From Epiperipatus broadwayi (taxonomy: Eukaryota > Onychophora > Udeonychophora > Euonychophora > Peripatidae): 64,000 nucleotides of DNA. The stretch is taken from positions 1,056,001-1,120,000 of the forward strand of contig JAQFVV010006295.1 of NCBI GenBank assembly GCA_028023455.1, given 5' to 3'. How positions within the stretch are numbered: position 1 is the stretch's first letter; the number at the start of each line of letters is the position of its first letter. A program made the position numbers and the translations under genes. Shown here piece after piece: positions 35,101 through 45,279 of this stretch. The notes under the pieces were generated by a model that saw only the letters and a list, made by a program, of their open reading frames with translations, had not been told where the DNA came from and did not search any database.

Positions 35101-36278
35101 TACATGGAGCCAAAGGTTTCAATATTTTTCAGATGAAAAATATAATCAATCACAGATGTGATTAATCTAAAAATTTTATAATTTTCCACGTAACATAAAA
35201 AATGAAAAAATTTCAGGAAAACTTTAGATTATTCATATAAATACTATTCTGAAAAGCCTAAATTACATTTGTATTTAAATAAAATTTGTTATTAAATTTA
35301 ACATATGCTTAGGAAGGTATGGAGAAAATACTATATCAAAAACCTATGATAAAAAAATAAATTATATCAGATCATTGGTGAATTTCAATCATGTGTACTG
35401 TGTGCTATTGTAAAAAGATAAGTTTCCATTAATTTATTAGTTATAAATTAGTGCTACGAAGAACATATCACTCTACTTACATCTGAAATAATTTTATTAT
35501 AAATGTAGCTCTCAAAAATTCATGCAATAATGTCTAAACAGATAACTTATTGTTATTAACACAATTTTGAGAGCTATTGTTAAAAAGTGGAATCACTTTG
35601 CCACATTTGAGATCATTGTTGTCAAAAATATTGGGAATGTATAATTCAATTAAATCATTAAAAATCTGTAATAAATGTTATAAACAACAATTGTCATTAC
35701 AGAAATATAATAACTCCAGTTAACTTTAGAGATATGCTTTCAAAAGTCTGAATAGTTCCTTTTGTGAATTTTTTTTCTATAATACATGGAGGACAAAATT
35801 TTGTATATTGCTGTTTTATATTAAAATTTAATAAGTATGAGTAAATCATCAATAAGGAAAGTCACCAGAAACTATAGTAAATTATTTTAAAAGAGTACAA
35901 ATGTGTGATGGGAAGCATTTACAAAAATCTTACTATATAAAACCAAATTTAAGCCATCAATAATAATAATAATATTATTATGACCAATTAAAAAATTCTC
36001 TAGTGATGGCAGAAAGCACTAATAGCTAAATCATCAGTTTAAGAAATAAGTCTAAAATTATGGTGTAAAATAGTTTCATATTTTGTAGATTCATGTATAG
36101 AAGAGGTAAAATGATTTTTATAAGAAAAATCTTTATGAATGGTAAATAAAATTATCATCTTGAGTAATGTTTTCCATAAATATATTGTGCTTGTATTCTA
36201 AATCTATTATCAAAAAAAAAAAAGGATCAGGAAACTGTTGATAAAGCTAAGTATCTCTGAAAAATATAAAGTCAAATT
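32131..36278. other. AT-rich DNA, no gene seen
   Basis: About 4.1 kb without recognisable coding. The small ORF at 33158-33370 ends in FLFADDSV, which by itself resembles reverse transcriptase motif C, but flanking motifs are missing. Poly-A at 32747-32756 and 32812-32824. Confidence 0.35.
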
Positions 36279-36378
36279 GTTCTAGCTGTATTTTTATATT
36301 GGACTATTTTCATCATCTAATATGTGTGTTGAATGTCTTTAGAAAAGTTTAATTTTTAGTTAAATATTCCAAATGCAT

Positions 36379-36532
36379 TCAACTGTTAGTAATATCACAG
36401 CAAACAGGTTAGTATATGCACCAACTGTTAGTAATATCACAACAAACAAATGTTAATAATATCACAGCAAACAGGTTAGTATACGCACTAACTGTTAGTA
36501 ATATCACAGCAAACAGGTTAGTATACGCACAA
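36379..36532. repeat. Tandem subrepeats in the PLE-1 3' tail
   Basis: About four units built on actgttagtaatatcacagc followed by aaacaggttagtatacgcac. Copy C has the same array at 40360-40510 in the opposite orientation with a different unit order. Confidence 0.8.
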
Positions 36533-36577
36533 CGTTTCGAGAGGTGTTTTTCTCCCCTCTTCTTCAGGTGTTGCTGG
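36525..36577 (-). ncRNA. Hammerhead ribozyme motif, PLE-1 copy B
   Basis: On the minus strand: CTGAAGA (36567-36561), stem II AGAGG/CCTCT, then GAAAC (36538-36534) and GTT as the possible cleavage triplet. CAC before the core can pair with GTG after it as a short stem I. All core positions match the consensus. Very short stems are typical of PLE hammerheads, which may work as dimers. Confidence 0.6.
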
Positions 36578-36597
36578 CCTGACCAGTGACAGTACTA

Positions 36598-36685
36598 GCA
36601 TGGGATTCGAACCTGGGTCCTTAGATTCTTGATTATTGAATTTTAAGGTAACGCTCTAACCAACTGAGCCATCCTGCCAAAGGCA
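36598..36685 (-). other. tRNA-like module, PLE-1 copy B
   Basis: Minus-strand counterpart of 40204-40290, with A-box TGGCTCAGTTGG, D stem GCTC/GAGC, anticodon-type stem CCTTA/TAAGG with an enlarged loop, and B box GGTTCGAATCC. Confidence 0.65.
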
Positions 36686-36709
36686 ACAGTCAGTAGTAAT
36701 TTCATATAC

Positions 36710-37862
36710 TTATCCATGAGGTTCCTCCTGATTTCTCCACTTTTTCCTAAGAGCAAAGTTGATTAGTGGTTTCCATACATTATGTATAGTCACACTAGGT
36801 TGGCTTATGGGATTTTTTGCCATTGTCATGTGAGCAGCTTCTTTAAATTTTCTTCTTTGTACCTTTTCTTCTCTATCCAATATTTTTGTATTTTCCCAAT
36901 TGAACATATGTTCATTGGCACATACATGGTCTGCTACCTTAGACACATCTGTTTTCTCTCTTCTAATCATCAGTTTGTGTTCTTGCAAGCGCTTTTCAAT
37001 GGGATGACTGGTCTCACCAATATATGTTCTTCCACATTCACATGGTATTTCATAGATGCAGTTTTTTCTTTTCAGCATTTCAAGTTTAGGCTTTGTAGAT
37101 GTTAGAATTCCTCGTAGTGTGGTATGGCTCTGGAAAGCTGTTCTGATGTTATACTGATTGCAGATTTTCCTTAATTTGTCTGCTATTTTTGGAATGTATG
37201 GGTACACTACAGTACCAATAATTGTCTTTTCTCTTGATGGTTCTTTTTGTTGTCTATTTAATGTTTTCTTAATAACAGCTGATGGATAACCATTTTTCAT
37301 TAAAGTTTGTTCTATATAGATCTTTTCTTTTTCCAAATCACCAGTTTCTGAACAAACTTCTTTTGCTCTGTTCCACAGTGATAGTATAACTCCATGTTTT
37401 GTGTTTCTGGTGTGATTAGATGTATAGGCTAGGTATTTTCCTGTATGTGTAGGTTTTCGGTAAACTGTAGTTTTGATTTTGCAATGAGGGAGTCTTGTCA
37501 CAAGAACATCTAAGAATGCCAATTTTTGTTCTTGTTCTGGTTCTATTGTGAATTTAATTGAAGGGGATATGTTGTTGATGTGTGTCCAGAAAGTTTGTAG
37601 CAATGCTTCACCATGTGGCCATACAACAAATGTATCATCCACATAGCGAAGCCAAACTTTAGGTGGATATGGAGTAGTTTTTATGGCTGTGGTTTCAAGT
37701 TCTTCCATGTAAATATTGCTAATCAGGGGAGACAATGGTGAGCCCATAGCCATTCCTTGATTTTGTTGGAAGAATTCTGTGTTATATTGAAAGTAGGTTG
37801 TTTTTATACAGAAAGTTAATAGTTCCATTATGCTATCAATAGGAAGAGCTGTTCTGGTTTGG
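36710..37862 (-). pseudogene. PLE-1 reverse transcriptase (C-terminal half) and GIY-YIG endonuclease, open but truncated
   Basis: A stop-free frame of at least 372 codons. Reverse transcriptase motif B is NQGMAMGSPLSPLISNIYME, motif C WLRYVDDTFVVWPHG, then LAFLDVLV and VYRKPTHTGKYLAY (thumb). The linker contains LMKNGYPSAVIKKTLNRQ. The GIY-YIG domain is NCIYEIPCECGRTYIGETSH with Arg in EKRLQEHK, His/Cys in DHVCANEH, and Glu in RRKFKEAAHMTM. The protein ends about 40 residues later. Motif A and everything before it are missing because the copy is cut at 37862. It agrees closely with copy C and lacks both of C's lesions. Confidence 0.85.
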
Positions 37863-37871
37863 CCAAACTAG

Positions 37872-40179
37872 AAAATCATTTCTTTCCTATGTAAATGTAA
37901 ATCGGAAGGGATAATTCCTAAAGGTTTGCAACTAAAACCTCCAATTCACTCTCAGAGAGCTGAGAAAATTACTCAGAGAGCAAGTGAAGCTCTGTTAAGA
38001 GAAAGAATAAATGCTCAAAGGTTTTCTAAGTATCAAACAATGCATTCAATTAATAATGTAGAATGTCTTCTAAAAAATAAACTTACTGATGAAGACTACA
38101 TGAGAGTTTCTCAAGCAGTAAGAAAATCATATTCTACATTACATGGAAAAATAAAAGAATGCCAAAAGAAGAAACTTGCTAACCTACATGGGCATATCAA
38201 AAATCATAATGTACCAAGCAATGTACCAGCTTCATCTGTTAAAAATCTAAGTTCTAAACATCTAACAGATACTGAAATTTCTGTTCTTGAAAGAGGATTA
38301 AACTTTGCCATAACACCATCTAATATCCCTTTATTAGATATAATGGCAGCCACTGAGGAAGTCACTCAAAAATTGCCTTTAGAAGAAGCAGCAGAATTAT
38401 GCTGGAGAATAAAAAGAACACTTGACAAGCAACAAAAATTGAAGTCAAACATATCCTATGGGGAGAGGAAAGCAATTAAATCTCTCAAAGTAGATAAATC
38501 TATAATTATTCTCCCTGCTGACAAAGGCAATGCAACAGTTGTAATGGATACAACTGATTATGACAACAAAATACAAGAACTCCTCACAGCAGGCCAATAT
38601 AGAAAAGTGGCAAAAAATCCAATACCAAGTACAGAAACAAAGTTACAAGCATTACTCAGAAAGCATTGCAAGTACTTCAGTGATTCAGAAAAAAGTAAAA
38701 TAACATCATATTTCAGCAAAATTCCTCATCTTTATGGTCTACCTAAAATCCATAAGGATCATGTTCCATTAAGACTTATTGTCAGTTCTGGAGATTCTCC
38801 TGGCCAAAATTTGGCAAGATTTCTTCTCAAAGTTCTAAGTCCTTTGGCATACAAGACCCAATCCTTTGTCAGGGATTCTAGACACTTTGTAGAATTAATC
38901 AAGAACATGAAAATTGAAAAAACTGACTTACTGGTAAGCTTTGATGTGGAAAGTTTATTCACAAATGTACCATGTGAAGAAGCATTGTCTATTGTAAGGA
39001 AAAGATTAAATGGTGATAATAGTTTACAAACCAGAACAGCTCTTCCTATTGATAGTATAATGGAACTATTAACATTCTGCATAAAAACAACCTACTTTCA
39101 ATATAACACAGAATTCTTCCAACAAAATCAAGGAATGGCTATGGGCTCACCATTGTCTCCCCTGATTAGCAATATTTACATGGAAGAACTTGAAACCACA
39201 GCCATAAAAACTACTCCATATCCACCTAAAGTTTGGCTTCAGCTATGTGGATGATACATTTGTTGTATGGCCACATGGTGAAGCACTGCTACAAACTTTC
39301 TGGAAACACATCAACAACATATCCCCTTCAATTAAATTCACAATAGAATCAGAACAAGAACAAAAATTGGCATTCTTAGATGTTCTTGTGACAAGACTCC
39401 CTCATGGCAAAATCAAAACTACAGTTTACCAAAAACCTACACATACAGGAAAATACCTAGCCTATAAATCCAATCACACCAGAAACACAAAACATGGAGT
39501 TATACTATCACTATGGAACAGAGCAAAAGAAGTTTGTTCAGAAACTAGTGATTTGGAAAAAGAAAAGATCTATATAGAACAAACTCTTATGAAAAATGGT
39601 TATCCATCAGCTGTTATTAAGAAAACATTAAATAGACAACAAAAAGAACCATCAAGAGAAAAGACAATTATTGGTACTGTAGTGTACCCATACATTCCAA
39701 AAATAGCAGACAAATTAAGGAAAATCTGCAATCAGTATAACATCAGAACAGCTTTCCAGAGCCATACCACACTATGAGGAATTCTAACATCTACAAAGCC
39801 TAAACTTGAAATGCTGAAAAGAAAAAACTGCATCTATGAAATACCATGTGAATGTGGAAGAACATATATTGGTGAGACCAGTCATCCCATTGAAAAGTGC
39901 TTGCAAGAACACAAACTGATGATTAGAAGAGAGAAAACAGATGTGTCTAAGGTAGCAGACCATGTATGTACCAATGAACATATGTTCAATTGGGAAAATA
40001 CAAAAATATTGGATAGAGAAGAAAAGGTACAAAGAAGAAAATTTAAAGAAGCTGCTCACATGACAATGGCAAAAAAACCCATAAGCCAACCTAGTGTGAC
40101 TATACATAATGTATGGAAACCACTAATCAACTTTGCTCTTAGAAAAAAGTGGAGAAATCAGGAGGAACCTCATAGATAA
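37872..40179 (+). pseudogene. PLE-1 protein: N-terminal region, reverse transcriptase, GIY-YIG endonuclease; two lesions
   Basis: The frame opens after a TAG at 37869 and reads KIISFLCKCKSEGIIPKGLQ, the conserved PLE N-terminal region, then LERGLNFAITPSNIP. The reverse transcriptase motifs are IIILPADKGNATVVM, YGLPKIHKDHVPLRLIVSS, LLVSFDVESLFTNVP (motif A), NQGMAMGSPLSPLISNIYME (B) and YVDDTFVVWPHG (C), then the thumb and linker. GIY-YIG is IYEIPCECGRTYIGETSH, with Arg replaced by Cys in EKCLQEHK compared with copy B, and Glu in RRKFKEAAH. Lesions are an extra A near 39240, just before motif C, which shifts the frame, and a CGA-to-TGA stop at 39775-39777. The enzyme would copy its RNA from a nicked target end. 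No initiating ATG is present at the 5' cut. Confidence 0.9.
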
Positions 40180-40203
40180 GTATATGAAATTTCTACTGAC
40201 TGT

Positions 40204-40290
40204 TGCCTTTGGCAGGATGGCTCAGTTGGTTAGAGCGTTACCTTAAAATTCAATAATCAAGAATCTAAGGACCCAGGTTCGAATCCCATG
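40204..40290 (+). other. tRNA-like module in the PLE-1 3' region
   Basis: GGCAGGATGGCTCAGTTGGT gives an A box and D arm (stem GCTC/GAGC). Then CCTTA and TAAGG form an anticodon-type stem around a 20-base loop, as in an intron-bearing tRNA. GGTTCGAATCC is a B box, but the T stem is imperfect and there is no matching acceptor strand, so this is not a working tRNA gene. Copies A and B have the same module. It could act as an RNA polymerase III promoter; that is inference. Confidence 0.65.
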
Positions 40291-40315
40291 CTAGTACTGT
40301 CACTGGTCAGGCCAG

Positions 40316-40362
40316 CAACACCTGAAGAAGAGGGAGAATAATACCTCTCAAAACGTTGTGCG
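40316..40362 (+). ncRNA. Hammerhead motif, PLE-1 copy C, core mutated
   Basis: CTGAAGA (40322-40328), stem II AGAGG/CCTCT, then AAAAC in place of GAAAC at 40350-40354, and GTT. The G-to-A change at an essential core position matches CpG decay of the intact sequence in copy B. Confidence 0.6.
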
Positions 40363-40510
40363 TATACTAATCTGTTTGCTGTGATATTACTAACAGTTAG
40401 TGCATATACTAACCTGTTTGCTGTGATATTACTAACAGTTGTTTGCTGTGGTATTACTAACAGTTGGTGCATATACTAACCTGTTTGCTGTGATATTACT
40501 AACAGTTGAA
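40360..40510. repeat. Tandem subrepeats in the PLE-1 3' tail, copy C
   Basis: About four units of ctgtttgctgtgatattact aacagtt with variable linkers. Confidence 0.8.
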
Positions 40511-40607
40511 TGCATTTGGAATATTTAAATAAAATTAAACTTTTCTAAAGACATTCAACACACATATTAGATGATGGAAATAGTCCAATATAAAAATACA
40601 GCTAGAA

Positions 40608-41424
40608 CACCATCATCACAAACCTTCAGAAAAACACTCAAATTGTTCTCATAACATTCTTGTAAAAACAATAAAAAACTTTTCATAATATTCATGAAGA
40701 AAATCAAAAAATAAAACAAGAACAAATATTTGGAGGAATGGGAACTAAAAATAGACTATAATATATTGTAACACTAGTGAGAGATATGTGTTATGTAACA
40801 AACATATCTCTAGCATTACATATTTATAATTTAAAAATAAGTGATTAAATTATTAATAAAAATGAAAATCTAAAAAATGTAATATGTTTTAGCGTAGTTT
40901 TCTTTTGTTTAAAATGCAGTTTTGTGAAAATTAAAAAAGATTGCATTATATTTTTCTTTTTTTAAAAAAGAGAATGGGGTAGGGAAAGATTTAAAAACTA
41001 ACTCCTTTTTTTTTTTTTTTTTTGAAGAAAACTCTTTTTGTCTTATAAAGTAAAAATAAGTTAGGGGAATAAATGGTAAAAAGAAATCTTAGTAGAAATT
41101 TTAAATAAAAGAATTATTTAATTAATTAATTAATCTTGGAATGCTAGTAAACTTCTGATTGATAATGATATTAAAATTGTATTAATTAGAAAACTATGTA
41201 ACTATCAATGAGATAGCAAATTAATCTAAGCAAAATATTAGATTAAAGCAAATGTAAAAATAAAAAAAGATTTGAATAGCAATAAAAATTAAAAATAATG
41301 ATAAGGAATTAAAAGAATGAAAGAGAAAAAAGTATATAAAGTCACTATGGCCTATTGTTATTTAGTCGGGGCTGCAATCTGCTAGATCATTCCACTCTTC
41401 AATCTGTAATTCAGTTTGGTTTGA
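40608..41424. other. AT-rich DNA, no gene seen
   Basis: Poly-T run at about 41007-41024; no frame of interest. Confidence 0.4.
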
Positions 41425-41429
41425 GTTGA

Positions 41430-42581
41430 ACATGCTTATCAAATACATTTTTTGTTTTTGATGGGCAGATGTATAAACAAACATCAGGTCTAGCTATGGG
41501 TTCACCAATTTCTCCAGCAGTAGCTTCTATTTTTATGGAGGATTTGGAAAATAAAATTTTGACTTTAGCAGTTAAAAAACCATCTATATGGCTGAGGTAT
41601 GTTGATGATACCTTTGTTATTTGGCCTCATGGTGAGCATGCTGTTGATGACTTTTTTAATTTTTTAAACTCTCTTCACAACAATATTAAATTTACCATGG
41701 AAATAGAAAATAATAATCAATTACCTTTTTTAGATGTTTTGATTGAAAGAAGGGAAGATGGTTCTTTATCCCATGGTATATATAAAAAACCAACACACAC
41801 TGGGAGATATCTGCATTTTTCCTCTCATCACCATCCTGCACAACTATTTTCAGTTGCAAAGACATTATTGGATAGAACAAAGAGACTTTCTGGTGATAGC
41901 CATTTTCACCGGGACCTTTCTTCTTCATAATGGTTTTAATTACAAAATTATTAATAGGGCTTATACATATCAAAAGAAAAAAGATTTTGATACATCAAAA
42001 ATTAAGACAATTTTGCCATATATTAAAGGAGTAACTGATAGAATTGGTAACATTTTAAAGAATAATAATATTCACACAATTTACACTACTTATAAAAAAA
42101 TTAGTGAAATATTTCCTCTTCCTAAAGATAAAATTGCTTTGGAGTGTCATGGTGTGTATGAAATTCCATGTAGGGTCTGTCCTACATACATATATAGGAC
42201 AGACTAATCGTAGAATAAATATTAGAAAGGAAGAACACATTCTGGCAGTGAGAGAAAAATCCAATTCATCAGCTATTTATTCTCATATTAAATTAACAAA
42301 TCATGATATCAATTTTGAAAAAACAAATATTTTAGCAAAAATTGAACAATATGACCAGAGATTGCTAAGAGAAGCTATAGAGATTTTTAAAAGGCCCAAG
42401 ACCATAAATGAAAGGTGTGAATTAAAGAAAATTAATGCTCTTCCGATCTAACTCTTCCGAAGAGAAAATAAATTTTAAAACTTCTCAACCAATAGAATTT
42501 AAATATGAGGAGAAAGAAAACGATAAAAACGATTTTAAATCTCACATGCATTCTTATGATTTGAGAAAGAGGACGCTCTGA
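41430..42581 (+). pseudogene. PLE-4 reverse transcriptase (C-terminal half) and GIY-YIG endonuclease, frameshifted
   Basis: CLSNTFFVFDGQMYKQTSGL leads into motif B, LAMGSPISPAVASIFMEDLE. Motif C is WLRYVDDTFVIWPHGEH, then LPFLDVLIERREDGS and IYKKPTHTGRYLHFSS. A frame change near 41920 leads to HNGFNYKIINRAYTYQ and KTILPYIKGVTDRIGNIL. GIY-YIG starts GVYEIPCRVC, then a small insertion near 42185 (a repeated acatacatatata stretch), then YIGQTNRRINIRKEEH with catalytic Arg, SAIYSHIKLTNHDINF and Glu in RLLREAIEIF. The tail after 42450 is in another frame and ends SYDLRKRTL with TGA at 42579-42581. It is related to PLE-1 but distinct. Confidence 0.8.
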
Positions 42582-42617
42582 GGAAGGTACTTGATATTGT
42601 ACTGAAACGTCAGCATT
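42572..42617 (+). ncRNA. Hammerhead ribozyme motif, PLE-4
   Basis: Stem I GACGCT (42572-42577) pairs imperfectly with AGCATT (42612-42617). Core CTGAGGA (42578-42584), stem II GGTAC/GTACT around a TTGATATT loop, then GAAAC (42604-42608) and GTC (42609-42611). All core bases match the consensus, and stem III is minimal as in other PLE hammerheads. Confidence 0.65.
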
Positions 42618-42682
42618 TAGCTTTTTCACTACACGGAATATCCCGCCAATAGTAATAATAATTTGACATATATATATATATG

Positions 42683-44696
42683 GGAGATGATGATCCAGAC
42701 CAAGTGATGAGTGATGGTTCAACATGAAACATGAATATTGGAGATCATTTATCTTTTCCACATGTATGTGATCATGCTTATTAGTTGTGTAAGATGGAGT
42801 GTATGACTAAAGGGAGCTTGAAAATCTGAATTCAAATACCCTCATTATATATATATATAAAGATTAAAATTTTATTTGCAGTGTTAAAGCATTAGCCAAA
42901 AAATATCAAAAGGAAGTAGTGGGAAGCACAGTGAAGGCAGGAATTAGAGACTATAATTTTATTATGTTTATACAGGAACTGAATTATAATTCCAAGAGAA
43001 TTTAATATTATTCATATGAACTTTATGCCAAATAACTTATATTACCAGTCTGTTTAGGCTTCCTGACACATTGGAAGCAAAATATCTTTTTTTTTTTAAA
43101 TATTGATATTAGAACTAATGTTAACAAAGAACCTAGGGAAATTAATCTTATGAAAGATTGAAGATATGCTTATTTTTTATAAACAAGATATAGGATATGC
43201 TATGCTATGCTATCTTTCTTACCAGAAGATAATAAATGTATACATAAATGATCTGTCCTACAATTAACATAATTGTAGAGGTTTTTCTTTTTATTCTTGC
43301 TTGAAAATAATATTAATGTTATCTGAGCTAGAATTTTAATAAGTTTTTAGGAACATTAACAGAACATTTATATATTATTGTTTTAATAAGTTTGGTAAAA
43401 TGTAATAAAAGTGTATTATAGTCCTTTCTGAAAAAAAAAAGAAAGAAAAAGAATTGTTATAAATTAACATTATAAATCTTATAGGAATTTTGATAAACCA
43501 ATAAAAAATACATGATTTTTATTGAGGAGAGGGAAGTTTAGGAACATAAAATCATTAATTTTTCTATTAAGCCAAACAAGTGATTACTTAAGATTATGCT
43601 TATATAGCCACCTGTAGAGATATTTTGCTATTTTTTTTTAAAAAAAAAAAATCCACAAAATCATGTTCTAATGAATATTGATTTTTTTTTAATTTTAAAA
43701 AATCTGAAAAGGTTGGTATTTTCGACAGGTAGTAAGATCAAAGTATTTCAGTTCTGTCTTCATATATTTGATGAATTTAGTTGTTTGTAATGGGTTTCCT
43801 AACTATTTGTAAGATTATTTTAAGAAAATTTTGGAATAACAAAAAAGTTGATTTTTTGCATAGTTTATTAAAGATTTTTGATAATTTTTACACAATAATT
43901 ATATAATGATTATTAAAAAAAAAATACATATGGTTACACTTTCATTTTATACATATATATGTACATTATTTTTAAAAATAGAAGATACAAATTCTGGTGT
44001 AACAGTAACAAAAGAAATCATGGCTTGTAGTAATAATACTATGCCTTATGACACTGATTACTAAATGTCATTACCAACATTATTTTAGGATTTTTTGAGA
44101 TATTCTAAAAATTATACAGCAGTTTTAATATTTTAAAGCTGGATTTTATGAATTTATCAGAGATTAACATTTATTTGTCCATGTTTTAAAATAAATTTGT
44201 CAAAGAAGATTTTATTGATTTTCTGAAGTTGTTTGCTGGGCTTTTTTCTTCTTCTTATCATTGAATGATGAAAATTTCCTTTATTTTTATTATGTACTCT
44301 TTAGTTTTTTTTTTTTTTAATATTTTCAAAATTCAAGTCTGATTTTTTAGAATGGCTTTAGTTTGTAAATGTATATATTTAACAAAATCAAGTGTAATTT
44401 ATTGAATTGTAATGTATAACAATGGTTTAATGCTAAAAACAGATATTAATCTACTCAACAACTAAAAAAAAAGTTCATATCGATTTAATGCTTCTATGTC
44501 TAGGGATTTATTTTATCAATTCAAAAGATTTTTTTACTGAATGCTCAGCCAGTGTTGACCATCATGAATCTTAATTGCTTTTTATATAGATTTTTTCAAT
44601 ACTATACAATATGTTATTGAAAAATAATTTATGCTAGAATATGCTTTCTGGAATTCTACACCGTAAAGCAAATAGTACGTATATATGTATAACGCT
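42683..44696. other. AT-rich DNA, no gene seen
   Basis: Contains a short (TA)n at about 42847-42859, poly-A/T tracts, and no recognised frame. Confidence 0.35.
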
Positions 44697-45279
44697 CAGA
44701 CAATGAAGCTAGTCCAATCTTAGAATTAAACATGCAATTTAATAAATTTAGCTAAGCACTTTTGACAGTCTTTGCTCTCATAATCATAGCTATTAATAGT
44801 CACCCCCCCCTCAAGTTGTGTATAAAATGGCTTGTTCACAAAATAACTGCCAAGCCATATATTATGGGGAAAACCAACATTGCTAATAGAGCCACTCAGC
44901 ATAAATATGTTTATCACAAAACAAAATTATACAAGAAGGCAACTCCATCTTTGCTGAACATGAAAGAATAACAGGCCACATATTTGAGCCAGCCAATGTT
45001 AGCATTGTGTGCTGAGAGACACGACACTAAATGAAAAATTAGAGAGGCCTTCCACATAGCCAAGGACCCCAAGGCCATTAATAGAAGAGAAGCCTACTTT
45101 GCTCTTTCCCAGAAATGGCAGCGGTAAGCAATTTGCATTAATTTGCATAAAATACTTAACAAAACATAGTTTTTACAGACTATTAGTAGCTATGATTATG
45201 AAAGCAAAGTCTCTTGAAAGCGCTTAGTTAAATTTAAATTGCACTTATAATTCTAAGATCGGATTAGCTTCATTGTCTG
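44697..45279 (+). mobile_element. PLE-3 endonuclease fragment between inverted repeats
   Basis: Left arm 44697-44806 and right arm 45170-45279 are imperfect reverse complements; the outer 32 bases (cagacaatgaagcta...) are nearly exact, as are the inner parts around ctttgctctcataatcatagctattaatagtc. The right arm matches the PLE-3 3' region at 26700-26820. Between the arms lies a GIY-YIG fragment. Confidence 0.8.
44823..45125 (+). pseudogene. PLE-3 GIY-YIG endonuclease fragment
   Basis: Reads MACSQNNCQAIYYGE with small gaps, then RATQHKYVYHKTKLYKKATP, LNMKE with a stop, and later KIREAFHIAKDPKAINRREA. It aligns with residues around CKAIYYGETKATVHNRAAQH in the copy at 25258-26672. The catalytic Arg and Glu positions are recognisable but stops and a frame change break it. 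Confidence 0.7.

Larger units (their letters stand above)
36279..37862 (-). mobile_element. PLE-1 copy B, 5'-truncated
   Basis: The minus-strand copy covers the second half of reverse transcriptase, endonuclease, tRNA-like module, hammerhead-like motif, about 40-base tandem subrepeats and the 3' tail. It is cut between reverse transcriptase motifs A and B and meets copy C there. Confidence 0.9.
37863..40607 (+). mobile_element. PLE-1 copy C, the most complete Penelope-like element here
   Basis: From the inverted junction with copy B it runs through most of the PLE protein, the tRNA-like module, the hammerhead-like motif, the subrepeats and the 3' tail (ending gaaatagtccaatataaaaatacagctag). 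The extreme N-terminus and any 5' terminal repeat are missing. Confidence 0.9.
41425..42625 (+). mobile_element. Penelope-like element PLE-4, 5'-truncated
   Basis: It starts inside reverse transcriptase just before motif B and runs through the endonuclease and protein tail to a hammerhead motif and a 3' end CACGGAATATCCCGCC near 42636-42651, followed by (TA)n at about 42666-42681. Confidence 0.85.

Noticed and set aside
36379-36532. CRISPR-like array (about 40-base repeats)
   Set aside because: Units are contiguous tandem repeats in a retroelement tail, there are no unique spacers, and the genome is eukaryotic.
40204-40290. Functional tRNA gene
   Set aside because: T stem is imperfect and no acceptor 3' strand pairs with the 5' end; present in three PLE-1 copies, so it is part of the element.
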